Below the pieces are notes generated by a model, which was given only the letters and a program-made list of their open reading frames with translations, did no database searches and was not told the DNA's origin. From assembly GCF_958450345.1 (NCBI RefSeq), contig NC_088783.1:10977701-11041700 (forward strand): 64,000 bases of DNA, in the 5' to 3' direction. The stretch's first letter is position 1. Every line of letters starts with the position of its first letter. The translations under genes and the position numbers were made by a program. This stretch comes from Calliphora vicina (Eukaryota; Arthropoda; Insecta; Diptera; Calliphoridae). Shown here piece after piece: positions 1 through 11,435 of this stretch.

Positions 1-480
1 GCACTAAATTCCTAAACATGTTCTCATCCTCACGACAGGAATATCCCTTCTAAATATTTATGCATGAATTTCGATCTATATATTTGTTTGCATTTCAAAT
101 ATATGTAAAATACATACTTTGTTTTTAAATATTTCTATTTGTTAAATACAAACAAATACACATATGAAATTATTATAATTTTTTTTTTTTTTTTTGGGAA
201 AAACATTTTTTAATTAATAATACATGGAATTATTTATGCTAAAATATACTCTCAAATATAGACAGACACAAACAAATGACAATGAGAACAACAACGTCAT
301 TTAATGTGATCATTATTAATCATGAATATATTTATTTTATTTATTTCTTTATTCATTTAAATATATTTCCAATTCTATTGCATGATAAAATAACACTGTT
401 TTGCAAAAAACAACTTTTTTAGGCAAACTAGATTAAAAACTTCACCATTACACATTTGTATTACAATTTAGAAATGTACG
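1..480. other. AT-rich stretch, no gene seen
   Basis: Homopolymer-rich and A+T-rich sequence with short T and A runs. I see no reading frame, repeat boundary or RNA gene here. The right part may contain the far 3' end of the minus-strand mariner relic that follows, but similarity is too weak to place an end. Confidence 0.4.
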
Positions 481-544
481 AGTATCGATCGCAACATTTA
501 ATGAAATGATTGAATCCGCAACTTGCAGTCACGATATAGATTAA

Positions 545-1164
545 ATTTTTTCAAAATTTGTACAATATAAATTTATATTTCTTGCAACATATGGATTCAA
601 GCCAATCTGTTCTGAAGTGAATCGTATCCCAGGGAGAGCTCTTTCTATATCGATCGAAACAAATAGTAGTCGGAAGGGGCATGGCCTGGACTATAAGGCG
701 GGTGAGGCAAATCTTCCCAACCACTTCATTCTAAATACCTTTTAACAGCTTTTGCAATACAGGTTCCCTGTATAATAGATATGACTCTTTTCGTCTCACC
801 AAATACTGAACATTACCTTAGCGCAATGGATTTTTGGCTTTGGTGTCGATTCGGCTGGTTGGCTGGGCTTCACATACGATCTCTTACGTTTCGTGTTATC
901 ATAATGGATCCATTTTTCATCGCCAGTAATTACTCTGTGGAAAAATCGTTTTCTTTTATAATGTTCAAGCTTCATTTCGAACATTCAAAATCGTCTTTCA
1001 AGGACTCTCGGCTTCAATTCCCATGGTACACAATTTCCCTGCTTTTGGATGATTCTTGATGCTTGCAAACGTTTTTAAAATGAAGTTTGAGTAGCTCCTA
1101 ATGGTTTTACACCGTCGTGTTGAGTTTTGCAACAATCTTAATGGAGTAATGCCTCCAATTCTAA
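545..1164 (-). pseudogene. Mariner transposase relic, central and C-terminal part
   Basis: Read on the minus strand this encodes a degraded mariner-family (DD34D) transposase, the nuclear enzyme that cuts and pastes mariner at TA sites. Visible in order: LEALL near 1150, CVPWELKPR and LERRF (linker after the DNA-binding domain), the catalytic-domain start GDEKWIHYDN (about 905-880), SYVKPSQPAESTPKP, then WEDLPHPPYSP and SDYYLFRS near 715-640, which normally precede the last catalytic Asp. Stops and frameshifts follow CAKVMFSIW, so it cannot encode an enzyme. It is continuous with the N-terminal piece at 1416-1640; the two are separated by a 251-bp MITE. The family match is firm; the 3' end is unclear. 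Confidence 0.85.
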
Positions 1165-1415
1165 AGGTAGGGTCACACGTGGCAAATATTTGCTCAAAAA
1201 AGCGTAACCAATTTTTTTAACACAATTTTTTTTGACGTGTTTACTCTTGCAAGCTTTTTGTAAGATCAAACAGCATCAAATAAAATAAAACTAATTTGTT
1301 TGTTTTGAATCATCCTAAGTAAAATAAGTTTTTCAAATAAATAAAAGAATTCGAATGTATTTTATTTAGTGGTTACGTCTTTTTCGTCAAATATTTGTCG
1401 TGTGTGACTCTACCT
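1165..1415. mobile_element. PIF/Harbinger-like MITE, TAA target duplication
   Basis: A 251-bp non-coding element with long imperfect terminal inverted repeats. The left end starts AGGTAGGGTCACAC and the right end, reversed, starts AGGTAGAGTCACAC; similarity runs about 48 bases through CAAATATTTG and CGTAACCA. TAA flanks both sides (1162-1164 and 1416-1418). Removing the element and one TAA rejoins the interrupted mariner reading frame between a KKFED-like motif and LEALL, which supports the boundaries. A 3-bp TWA duplication is typical of PIF/Harbinger, so that superfamily is inferred; no transposase is present. Confidence 0.7.
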
Positions 1416-1640
1416 TAAGTCTTCAAACTTTTTTGGCTGGCCCAGCTGATCTTTGTCTTCGGTGGCCTAATCAAAATCGATGAAACACATTTTTCAAATT
1501 AAAGAAGTAAAGCAAAACTTCCCGCATATGACGCTTTGTTGGTACAAAATTCAACATTTTCGAAGCAAAAAAAACTTTGTTGTGGTCATTATAATGTTCA
1601 ATAACTAAGTAAGAATAAATGACATATAATTTATTAAAAA
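1416..1640 (-). pseudogene. Mariner transposase relic, N-terminal part and 5' leader
   Basis: The minus strand reads MLNFVPTKRHMREVLLYF from about 1553 downwards, the standard mariner N-terminus (first helix-turn-helix). Remains of the GQPKKFED motif follow just before the MITE. The segment between the first helix-turn-helix and that motif is deleted. The leader at 1553-1630 (CAACATTTTCGAAGC...) recurs almost unchanged at 39585-39650, showing that both copies belong to one mariner subfamily. Confidence 0.8.
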
Positions 1641-2570
1641 TCCCATATTTTTAAGTCAAAGATAAACAAAGATTTCTTTTTCACTGTAACACAGTGTAAC
1701 GAATGCCAATTTTTTAGACAAGTATGAGAGAATATATTTTTTATATCTATAAATCTGTATGTCATTCTATTCGTTATTATTGAAATGTATTTTTAGTGTT
1801 ATTTCATGAAATAATAAACAGTACACTGCAATATCCAATCTCATAAAGGTTTTAGTGGCTTAAATAAAATTAAAATGAATAATATTTATTGAGATTTGGA
1901 AAAAAATTATTTAATTATGAAAAATTTATAGATGAAATTAATTATAAGTAAAAATATGAGTACAAAAAGGTTTAAAACAGAGAGTAACATAGAGACGAGA
2001 AGTCATTGTCAAAAACCTAACTCTCGCAACAACAAAATATATGCTATCAAAGCATATAAATCATTATTTATATTCTTTGATGATATTCAGTGTATTTTGT
2101 TATTGTATCAGCCATATGATTTATTGTATTTTTGTTTGATAAATCGCAGTGCCTCGCCTCTTTGTACAATTCTCTTTGACCAACAACATATTTAAAAATA
2201 TTATGTTTCCTGTCATAAATTTATAAATAACTTTTTATTCAAATAATTATGTGTTTTGTTTGTTTTTGTAACATAACTGTTAGGTTAGACAAAAGTCATC
2301 TCAACACACAATAGAAATTGTGTGACAAAAATTTAAAAAGTTAAACAAAATATTATAAATATTTGTATGTGTCGTTAAGTTTCTTAATTGCATTTTATTT
2401 GGGGAAAATGTTTATTTATATGCATTTATATGTTAAATTAAAAATATTTAGAATCTGGTATCTAAAATTCACCAAGACTTTTTTAATGAACTTTTGTTAA
2501 ATTCTAAGAAATATATATGAAATAAAATACATGCAAGTCAGTCAGTACTCATAGCTACACGTGTTTTAAA
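1641..2570. other. AT-rich stretch, no gene seen
   Basis: An open frame of 87 codons at 1932-2195 has no recognisable domain and biased AT-rich composition, as expected by chance. No repeat boundary is recognised. Confidence 0.4.
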
Positions 2571-4285
2571 CCCCAAATTGGTAAAAGGGGACTATTAAGT
2601 ACCCAGAAAAAATTAACTATAATCCTTGAAGACCCTTTTGGTCGCTTAGTGGGACGCGACTGGGATATCTATCAAAATAAATATTTTTTAACTCAAGACT
2701 TAAAATTTTTGACTTTTTTTTTTTGCAAATACGAATTTTTTTTTAAAATGGGCCCTTTTTTTAAAAATATTTTTTAATCAAAAGAAAGCTTAGGTCAATT
2801 CCTTTAAGATATTTTTAGTCCCTTAGTGGGATGCGAGTGGGATATCTATCAAAATAAATATTTTATAACTCAAGAAATACAATTTTTGAATTTTTTTTGC
2901 AAAATCGAAATTTTTTTCCAATATGGGCCCTTTTTTTAAATTTTTTTTGCTCAAAAGAAAGCCTAGGTCCATTCCTTTAAGATATTTTTAGTCCCTTAGT
3001 GGGATGCGAGTGGGAAATTTTTTAATTTTTTTTGCAAAATCGAAATTTTTTCCAATATGGGACCTTTTTTTAAAAATTTTTTTTTGCTCAAAAGAAAGTT
3101 TAGGTCTTTTCCTTTAAGACCTATTTTGTCACTTAGTAAGATGTGAGTGGGATATCTATCAAAATAAAAATGTTGTAACTCAAGACATTCAATTATTGAC
3201 TTTTTTTTGCAAATTCGAATTTTTTTCAAAATGGGCACTTTTTTAAAACTTTTTTTTAGTCAAAAGAAAGCTTAGGTCTATTCCTTTAAGATATTTTTAG
3301 TCCCTTAGTGGGATACGAGTGGGATATCTATCAAAATAAATATTGTGTAACTCAAGATATACAATTTTTGATTTTTTTGGCAAAATCAAAAACTTTTTTT
3401 TTTTTAAAATGGGCCCTTTTTGTAATTTTTTGTTTGCTATAAAGAAATCTTAGGTCTATTCCTTTAATATGGTTTTGGTCGCTTAGTGGGATGCGAGTGG
3501 GATTTATATCAAAATAAATGTTTTGTAACTCAAGACATACAATTTTTGTGATAAAATATTTATTTTGATAGATATCCCACTAAGGGACTAAAGATATCTT
3601 AAAGGAATGGACCTAAGCTTTCTTTTGACTAAAAAATTTTTTTTAAAAAGGGCCCATTTTGAAAAAAAATTTGTATTTGCAAAAAAAAAGTCAAAAATTG
3701 TAAGTCTTGAGTTAAAATATATTTATTTTTATAGATATCCCACTCGCATCCCACTAAGCGACCAAAAGGGTCTTCAAGGATAATATATAAGCTTTTGTTT
3801 GAGTTAAAAAAAAATTAAAAAAGGGTCCATTTTGAAAAAAAAGTCAACAAAGTTTTTGATTTTGCAAAAAAAGTCAAAAATTGTATGTTTTGAGTTACAA
3901 AATATTTATTTTGATAGATATCCCACTCGCATCCCACTAAGCGACCAAATAGGTGTTCAAGGAAAATAACTAAGCTTTATTTTTATAAAAAAAAGGGCCC
4001 ATTTTAAAAAAAAAGTCAAAAAAGTTTTTGATTTCGGAAAAAAAATATTAAAAGAGCTATCTAAACTATTTGGGACACATTTTGCTAAGAACAATAGGTA
4101 ATAAGTTACATGGATAAGAAAAAACCCCTGTTTGACCAAAATGTCAAAATATATATAACTCAGAGAGTTCTCGACCGATCTTGTTGAAAACTTGTGTGTT
4201 ACTATCCACTAGAACTATCTTTGGTGCAAATTTCATCCCGATCGAAAGACATCGATTTCAAAAGTTGGTTCACTTGACATGAAAT
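2571..4285. repeat. Family C: inverted array of ~175-bp units with unique end domain
   Basis: Six direct units are marked by a box like TTAGTGGGATGCGAGTGGGA, starting near 2641, 2818, 2991, 3128, 3300 and 3478 (spacings about 172-178, one shortened to 137). Each contains ATATCTATCAAAATAAATA, AACTCAAGAC, a T-rich tract, GGGCCC and AAAGAAAGC. At about 3545 the orientation flips and at least three units continue reversed (boxes near 3570, 3737 and 3915). A non-repetitive end domain follows to about 4285, with GGGACACATTTTGCTAAGAA and TTCACTTGACATGAAATG. The same units plus end domain occur at 8606-9158 and 30605-31376, and the end domain alone at 27178-27420, so this is a dispersed mobile element with internal satellite-like repeats. 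The superfamily is unknown. Confidence 0.75.
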
Positions 4286-4832
4286 GCCCTATATATGTAA
4301 TTTAGTCAAATAGTAAAAAAAATTAACGAAACTATGATTAAACACTCTTACTTGTTTTATTTTACTTATAGATTATCCAAAAATTTTGCCACAAGATTAC
4401 AATAAAGTCGAATGAGTTAAAACATACGAAACAAATGTTTGATTCTCTTTAACACTTTAATTCTATACAATCTCTGGAACAATTATTCTAACTAACACTT
4501 GGATTTTCCCCTCCATCCTTGACTGACTAAAGTGTAAACCCTTTCCAATTTACCAATTCCCAATTATCACTTCATAAATTTGCTAGCTAAGCATTAGCAT
4601 TATTGCCTCTCCCTCAAAATTTGCCAAAAAACAAATAACATTGTAAATACTAAATACAAAATTGAATAAAATCTTTTTATACTGTTTAACTCCTGGTGTG
4701 AGTGAGTATAAGGAACATATGTTCAAATTTCCATTGTAGCTTTGGAGAGTTAATGTTAGTTTTGTAAAACATTTAATTTACTTAAAAAATGACCCCACTA
4801 CAGTTGGATGTAGAAAGTAGCAGTAGTAGTTT
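4286..4832. other. No gene seen
   Basis: AT-rich sequence between family C and family D. No supported reading frame or inverted repeat. Confidence 0.4.
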
Positions 4833-5493
4833 CCCAGCAGTTGAGCAAGTAGTCAATGTAGCCCTTATAGACAAGAATTGTCACTAATGTCTTATCACTT
4901 GGCTGACTCTACTATATATTTTGGGTCATTTGACATGTATTTGTTCTTTGTAGTGCAGAGAGAAGACAATTGGTTACTTTATTTATCCCAGGTAATCTTG
5001 AGTGAAGACAATTGCCACTTAATTGTCTCTAAATAATCTAGAGAGTAGTTAATTTAAACGTTTTTTGAGTAATTCGTACAAATTGGTTTTTTACAAATTG
5101 TGTTGATATAATTCTCATACAGTTTGTTCTTATTTTAGCTAAAGTATACTGATATCCTATGTAACATAGAGTGAAGTCAATAGTCACTTTAGTGTCTCTT
5201 AGTAACCTGTAGTGAAATCACTTTAAACGTTTATTTTGTATTGCACTTTAGAAAGCAAAACTAGTTATGTAGCTGATCAAGTTACCAGTTGGGTAGCTAG
5301 TAAAGTAACTGAAGATATCTAATCATTATGTGAATCCCATACATTGACTACTTTCGGTTAGATATCTATGGGACAGTCTCATTGTAATCGAAAAAGGTCA
5401 AATAACTAGACACGTAGCTTTTGAAGTAAGTAGTTCCCACCCTAAATGATGGGTAAAATCACTAGTTCGGGACTGTCTCCTAGAACTGCTGGG
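4833..5493. mobile_element. Family D non-autonomous TIR element, copy 1
   Basis: The ends are CCCAGCAGTT at 4833 and its complement AACTGCTGGG ending at 5493. No coding capacity is seen. Reversed, its ends match 32601-32745 and 34373-34481, and its right end (reversed) matches about 55580-55800, so at least three copies lie in this window. Internal tracts such as AGTGAAGACAATTGCCACTT recur imperfectly. A clear target duplication was not found, so the superfamily is open. Confidence 0.65.
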
Positions 5494-5957
5494 ATGTTCT
5501 TGTGGTTGTTGTTAGTATGACTGTTGTTGTTGTTATTTTAGTTGCTGGTATGGCTGCTGTTGTTATAGAGATCCTAGTACAATTACTTTACACTTTTACA
5601 TTGTACATAGATACATGTTCTTACATGTATTTGTGTACTTACACACATGTGAATGTTTGTGAAATAATTTGAACTTTTAACAAGGGTTTTCTTTTTTGCT
5701 GTTGTTGCTATTGTACTCTGTATATTGTATTAAAAAAAAAACGAAAATTTCAGTCAAAACTTAAACTGGCAACTAGCCACTCGTTAAAATGTTCATTTAG
5801 CATATAAACTTTTACTTTGGCTACAAAACTACTACACAGTTCATATGAGCAAAGTCTTAAAAGGGCCTGCAGACAAGTTCATATGATATTTTCAAATCAA
5901 TATCTTTTTGCTTGACCAAACTAACTTTGCTCCAAATCCATTATTCTTACTTCAAAA
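5494..5957. other. GTT/TTG-rich low-complexity stretch, no gene seen
   Basis: 5496-5570 is rich in GTTGTT and GTTATT triplets on the plus strand. The remainder is AT-rich without supported features. Confidence 0.4.
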
Positions 5958-7023
5958 TCTACACCATTTTTCATTGAAATTGAGAAAATTCCAAATTGAA
6001 ATTTAGAATTTCCATTTTAAATTGAGAAAATTCCAAATGAAATTGAGAATATCCATTTCAGATTGAGAAAATTCCATTTGAAATTGAGAATTTCCATTTG
6101 AAATTGATAAAATTCCAATTGAAATTGAGAATTTCCAATTGAAATTGAGAAAATTCCAAATGAAATTGGGAAAATTCTAAATAAAATTGAGAAACATTAT
6201 ATAAATTATTTTAAACTAAAAAAAAAACAAAATTAACGATTATATCAGATGTGGAAAGATGTGGTGGTCCGGGTAGAGAAACCAATTTCAATTTATTTTG
6301 TCGTAGAAAACATGGTTGGTTTTGTATTGGATCCCGAATAGTTCTTTCGATAACTACTTCCTGCGCGCAGAGAAAAAATATAGTTGGGCATGGTTACTGT
6401 AACCATTTCAATATTGTTACAAGTTTTTTAACTATATTATAGTCACAGTAACCATTTACATGATTGTGGTAACAATAATATGGTTAATTTACGATTCACA
6501 TGTTTGTATCAACCATATATATGGTTACAGTAAACAAATATATGTTTGTGACAACCATTCATATGATGAAGGACTTATCATATTATGTTGCTCTCGGCTT
6601 AAGGCTTATCATAATCTGAGAACAACATATTATGATAAAATTATTCATCATAAATATGGTTGCCACAAACATATATTTGTTTACTGTAACCATATATATG
6701 GTTGATACAATCATGTGAATCATAAATTAACCATATTATGGTTACCACAATCATGTAAATAGTTACTGTGACTATAATATTGTTAAAAATCTTGTAACAC
6801 TATTTAAATGGTTACGGTATTTCTCAATATTTTCTCAATTTCTAAGGAAATTCTCAATTTCAATTCGAATTTTCTCAATTTGAAATGGAATTTCTCAATT
6901 TCATTTGGAATTTTTCAATTTCAAATGGAAATTTTCAATTTCAATTGGAATTTTCTCAATTTAAAATGGAAGCTTCTCAATATCATGTCCAATGTTCTCA
7001 ATTTCAATGAAAAATGGTGTAGA
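5958..7023. mobile_element. Foldback element with ~21-bp repeat arms
   Basis: The outer ends are perfect inverted copies: TCTACACCATTTTTCATTGA at 5958 and its complement ending at 7023. Each arm is a run of degenerate ~21-22-bp units (GAAATTGAGAAAATTCCAAA type) at about 5975-6190 on the left and, inverted, 6820-7010 on the right. The centre is a separate long palindrome. A left-only segment of about 200 bases (6190-6398) breaks symmetry. Short tandem repeats forming long inverted arms are the hallmark of Foldback-type elements, so that class is inferred. Open frames here (for example 6808-7098) are translations of the repeat. Confidence 0.75.
6399..6818. repeat. Long central palindrome of the foldback element
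   Basis: About 420 bases that fold on themselves, with the turn near 6600. The left arm has TAACCATTTCAATATTGTTA, ATATGGTTACAGTAAACAAA and ATATTATGTTG-like blocks; the right arm repeats them inverted (TTTGTTTACTGTAACCATAT and so on). Such a palindrome should extrude or be hard to assemble. It may be a separate small palindromic element inside the foldback element. Confidence 0.75.
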
Positions 7024-8605
7024 ATTCATACAAATTTAATTCGTAGAGCCTTCAGTTCAGAAGTACTAGTTTCAAGAAATTCCAACAAAATTTGTTGAAT
7101 GAGGGAGGATTTTTTAAAAGGACTTTCTAGATTAATCTCTTAGCTGCGCTATAACAACTGTGTGAATATACCCTTGTATTACTTTAGTTTCAATTTGTAC
7201 GTTCCTGTGAATGTGGCCAGTGTGAGAAAGAGAGAGAGACCAAATAGGGAGAGGCTAGATAGAGCAACATAGTCTGTTGTAGCCATGTTTGTGGATTTAG
7301 GTACGACTATGTTTGCGACTAATTTATGAGGTTCAAGTGTTTTTAAATTTTGTTAAATGCTCAGCATAGCTCAACACAGATCACAAAGTACTTATAGTTA
7401 ATCTGCACCTTGTACACTATGATGTACACACTTAAACATACATACATATATACAAATTCATTTGTATTTTTTTACATATGTATTTGTATACAGAAATGAA
7501 ATGAAAAGACGAGACTTTATTTGGTACCACTAAAATATTGCTAACAAAAAAACCTAGACTACTGCAACTATGTATGTATTAAAAAATGGAAGAGAATTAA
7601 ATTTATTTTACTATTTACTATTTTTTTAAGTGCACACATTAAAACCACAAACATACTTTTAAATTGTAGATTTGTGTGCAAAATTAAACCGAAAAAGGCT
7701 GTTTCTGTAAATTGTGGTTAAAACGAATTAAAGTTGGCCTATGGTATCTCATTTTTAGGGGCGAATTTAACAATTTAATTGTTACAGAAAGTTGAAAACA
7801 GAACAGATAGAAGTTATAGATGTCATACGTATTAAAGATGAAGAAATAAACCGCGATATAAGTGTTTGCTGAAGTTAACTCTCTATGTTTTGATCCCTGT
7901 CCCAAATATTAAATATCCACTTATTTAATGTCTAAAATTTTATCATAGTGGCGACTGGCAAGTTTAAGTTACTTTGAAACTCTTTTTGCTGTAATTTTGG
8001 GCCAACATTTCTTTTTTTACTTAATATCACAATGCTTGTAATGGAGAAAAAAATCTAAAGTTATAACCGGGGTTGTGATTTTCATGCATTAAAAAATTTA
8101 AAATGTTCACATAAAACATGCAATACAAATCGGAAAATATGCTCAAAAATATGCATAATTATGAACTAAAATCAAAAACAAATGCTTTATAAAATGTAAA
8201 ATATTCACAAATATTTATATGTATTTATTAGAGTTAATTTTAAAAATTTGAAGTTTTCTGCATAAATAAAAATAATGGCGTCTTTTGTTTTGGAAAATTT
8301 TCACTCCTTGTGGTGGTTCAACGCACTTAAAGACGCGCATTTTGAGCACATTTTTCTGTAGAGCAAAAACTGTTGAATATGTTGCAAATCTGATTTCACC
8401 TGTCGATTATGCATCAAAAATTAATACAATTGATGTTTTTTGAATCCTTAAAAATAGTTCCAAAAATCTACAACAGAGGACGCAAATCTCATAAAAAAAT
8501 AAGAAAAAGAATTTTATTTTTTTTTGAACATGCACGATGAAAAAGCATTTTAAGCTTAGCAGAACGGCATCAATTTTTCCTTTCTATCAATAACCATTAA
8601 ACAGT
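7024..8605. other. No gene seen
   Basis: AT-rich sequence. 7440-7495 holds TACATA/TATATA microsatellite-like repeats. 8060-8240 repeats ATGCATAA-like and AAATATTCACA-like motifs, perhaps a decayed repeat. The 73-codon open frame at 7684-7905 (minus) has no recognisable domain. Confidence 0.35.
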
Positions 8606-9158
8606 TAACCAAGCGACCAAATAGGACTTAAAGGAAAAAGACTAAGCTTTATTTTTATCAAAAAAAAAAAAATTTAAAAAAGCAAGATTTTGCCAGAAAC
8701 AAACAAAAGAGTCGAAAATTGTATGTCTTGAGTTACAAAATATTTATTTTGATAGATATCCCACTCGCATCCCACTAAGAGACCAAATAGGTCTTCAAGG
8801 AAAATATCTAAGCTTTATTTTAAGAAAAAAAGGGCCAATTTTGAAAAAAAAGTCAAAAAAGTTTTTGATTTCGTAAAAAAAATATTAAAATTTTTTTTAT
8901 TTCTTTTTTGTAAATATTTCTTTTTGAAAGATTGATGAAAGAGCTATCTAAACTATTTGGGACACATTTAGCTAAGAACAATAGGTAATAAGATACATGG
9001 ATAAGAAAAAAACCCTTCTTGGCCAAAATGTCAAATTTTGACCCCCTCTAACTCAGAGAGTTCTCCACCGATCTTGTTGAAAAATTGTGTTTCATCCCGA
9101 TCGGAAGACATCGATTTCAAAAGTTGGTTCACTTGACTTGAAATTCCCCATATATATA
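8606..9158. repeat. Family C element, copy 2 (reversed units plus end domain)
   Basis: Reversed ~175-bp units are seen by CCAAGCGACCAAATAGGACT near 8607 and ATCCCACTCGCATCCCACTA at 8757. The end domain (GGGACACATTTAGCTAAGAA at 8961, TTGGTTCACTTGACTTGAAA at 9124) follows. It ends against DINE-B at 9159. Confidence 0.75.
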
Positions 9159-9571
9159 ACAAGTAAGAAAGTATAGTCGATCAAGCCCGACCATATGATA
9201 CCCTACACCGAGAACAGTTTTCTTTTAAAATTAGGTGGCATGTCTTCTGTATATATGAAACTTATTTGTGTTGAATTTTATTTGAATACCAACATTTTTA
9301 AGAGGTTTATGCTGTTAAAAGTGATTTTCGAAAGTGGGCTATGACTAAGTATGAACTGATCATCACAAAAACTTATTTGTGCTGAATTTGGTTTGGATAT
9401 CAATGTAAATAAGATATTTATGAGAGATTAACTATTTTCAGATAGGGCAATCGTAACAAAATTCAATAGGCTTCGTTCTTGGGTTAATAGAAAAGCTTGT
9501 ACAGTCGCAGTATCTTTGATATTGCGACCTGTATTTTGATTACAAGGTTTACATGGACAGGCAGACGGAGG
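9159..9571 (-). mobile_element. DINE-B (HINE/DINE-1-like) element, 3' part
   Basis: Begins with the reversed family B 3' terminus ACAAGTAAGAAAGTATAG and a hairpin-like GATCAAGCCCGACC, followed by ATACCCTACACCGAG. Internal family B motifs (CGAAAGTGGGCTATGAC, GGTTTACATGGACAGG) follow to about 9571. The 5' end is missing. Downstream, 9575-9660 resembles the Helitron-like insertion at 12455-12530 (ATACAAAGTAAA..., AAGTCTTCAAACTTT), so two repeats are fused here. Confidence 0.7.
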
Positions 9572-9825
9572 CGTGGATCCTATCATACAAAGTAAATAGT
9601 TATTTTCCAGTATCTCGAGAAATGTAATTATAAAAGTCTTCAAACTTTATATGAATCAATTCCCAAAAAAAGGAAGGAATCGGTCCAGGGGTGAATCGCC
9701 TTCCATATAAGGTATACCATATACGATTTTATTTAAATTCAAATTATATATTCGCACTACTTTTCATTGAAAATTGTGTAAGTTGCCATAGAGAAACTGA
9801 CATATATACATATATATATAATAAA

Positions 9826-10280
9826 TTATCTTTGATTAATCGCTGGGAACGATTTAAGGCTTTCCATCACAAGTATAGTCAAAGATGGGAAACTGAGTAC
9901 TTTCACGAACTCAATAAGAGATACAAATGGAAGAATTCACAACGTGATCTACAGGCTGGTGATTTCGTCATCGTAAAGGATGAGCATCCTCCTCAATGCG
10001 ATTGGAGTACGAGGATTCAGCTCAACAGCCGGAATTGTGTGTAGTTTAGACATCAAAATGTACGTCCACTCATCCACCACAACAAAGGGTTCAGCAGAGA
10101 TTAGTTGCTCTTAGGCAACGACTTCAGCAGCAGCAACAAGTCGGCCCTTGGTCAGCTAACCGGCTCAACAAATGCACCAGTGCAAGGGGGCCCGCATATT
10201 AAAGTCCGATCGGTAGTCATCGAAGACAGCTCTGTCGATCTTGACTTCGATGACGACCTTATCGACTTGGACTGACAGCC
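9826..10280 (+). pseudogene. BEL/Pao retrotransposon integrase-tail (DUF5641) fragment
   Basis: Plus-strand translation from about 9830 reads INRWERFKAFHHKYSQRW, then ELNKRYKWK and AGDFVIVKDE (about 9955-9985). This is the order of the DUF5641 region at the C-terminus of BEL/Pao polyproteins (RW..L, W..Y...L..R.KW, GD.V.vk). That domain follows the integrase core and is thought to help integration in the nucleus. The frame is lost after KDEHPPQCDW, where W.LGR is expected, and the sequence decays. No reverse transcriptase, protease or gag piece is in the window, so this is an isolated fragment. The family call is by motif recognition. Confidence 0.7.
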
Positions 10281-10320
10281 TCCGAACACTTCCAATGTGT
10301 TCCTTTTGGAAGTGTTCGGA
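10281..10320. repeat. Perfect 15-bp inverted repeat (hairpin)
   Basis: TCCGAACACTTCCAA at 10281-10295 pairs perfectly with TTGGAAGTGTTCGGA at 10306-10320 across a 10-base loop. It sits just after the BEL/Pao fragment and could belong to the retroelement's 3' region; that link is a guess. Confidence 0.6.
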
Positions 10321-10604
10321 AAAATCCGGCATAGGTCTCCATTTTGGTGAAAAATAATTAATTAAAATAAAATAAAAAATGCACTCTAGTGCAAATAATA
10401 ACAAAAAAACTAAGAGTAAAAAGTTTTTGTGTCACCAAAAGCTAAAGTGAGTAAGTATTATTTGTTCTACGTTCAACGCTGTTGTTGAACCATCTTTGGT
10501 AACTATTAACAAAGACAAAATTAACGAAATCAACAAATCTCCCAAATAAACAAATCTACCAAATTTGTTTAACTTTGAAACCACTGAACATTTGAAACTT
10601 TGAA

Positions 10605-11160
10605 TATTCCGAATTTTGTACCAACTAATCGTCATATGCGTGAAGATTCATTACTTTTTTATTTTGAATAATATGCCACTGAAGCACACCGATTGGTCAC
10701 CAAAGCTTATGGTGAATATGTTCCATCGGTTCTATTTGTCTTGGAAGACAAAGATAGCCCATGCCAGCCAAAAAAGGTTTCAAGACCAAAAATTTGGAGT
10801 CATTACTCCATCATGATTGTTGTAATATTCAACAAGAAGTTTGCCAAATCATTGGGAACTACAGAAGCAATAAAAAGTTTACGAGCCCCAGTATTCATCC
10901 AAAAGCAGTGAAATTGGGTAACATATGAACTGAAGCCGAGAAGCCTTGAAAGAAGATTTTGCATGTCCGAAATGATGCTTGAACGCTACAATAACTCGAA
11001 GCGTAAGAGATCGTATGTGAAGCCAACCAGCCGAATTGACACTAAAGCCAAATATCCATGGCGCTAAAGTAATTATCTGTATTTGGTAGGAGCGAAAGTG
11101 TCTTATGAGCTGCTGAAATCTGTCAATGTGGAGTCTCAAAGTTGGGCATCTCAAATATGC
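10605..11160 (+). pseudogene. Mariner transposase relic with internal deletions
   Basis: Plus-strand translation shows NFVPTNRHMRE at 10613, EAHRLVTKAYGEYVPSV at 10681, LEDKDSPCQPKK near 10739, FAKSLGTTEA near 10843, YELKPRSLERRFCMSEMMLE at 10924 and SKRKRSYVKP at 10997. These are collinear with mariner. Two segments are missing: the WFRRFKSGDFD part after the first helix-turn-helix, and the piece between LERY and SKRKR that carries the first catalytic Asp (GDEKWI). A stop lies after FIQKQ. It belongs to the same subfamily as the relics at 545-1640 and 41853-42040 (shared SYVKP). Confidence 0.85.
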
Positions 11161-11435
11161 AATAATTCTAAATGGTTATGAATTTTGTGTAGTTTGTCAA
11201 AAAGCAAAGATTTAATAATTTTTTAAAGCCTTCAATTAGGCCAATGAAAAATGCTTACGTGTAATATTTATCTCTTATAGTTTATGAGTTATTCGCAAAA
11301 TACAAATTTCAATATCTCAGTCTGGTGTTTTTACAACTTTGGACACAATTTAATTCAAATTAATGTACAATAAATAAAACAATCATTCGAAAAGTATTAA
11401 ACCACTATCTTTTACAAGTCCAAAAATAATATATT

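Noticed and set aside
2571..4000. Evenly spaced repeats considered as a CRISPR-like array
   Set aside because: Units are ~175 bp, diverged and tandem without unique spacers, and the context is eukaryotic.
6808..7098. 96-codon open frame rich in FNF/LNLKWN repeats
   Set aside because: It is the translation of the degenerate ~21-bp units of the foldback element's right arm.
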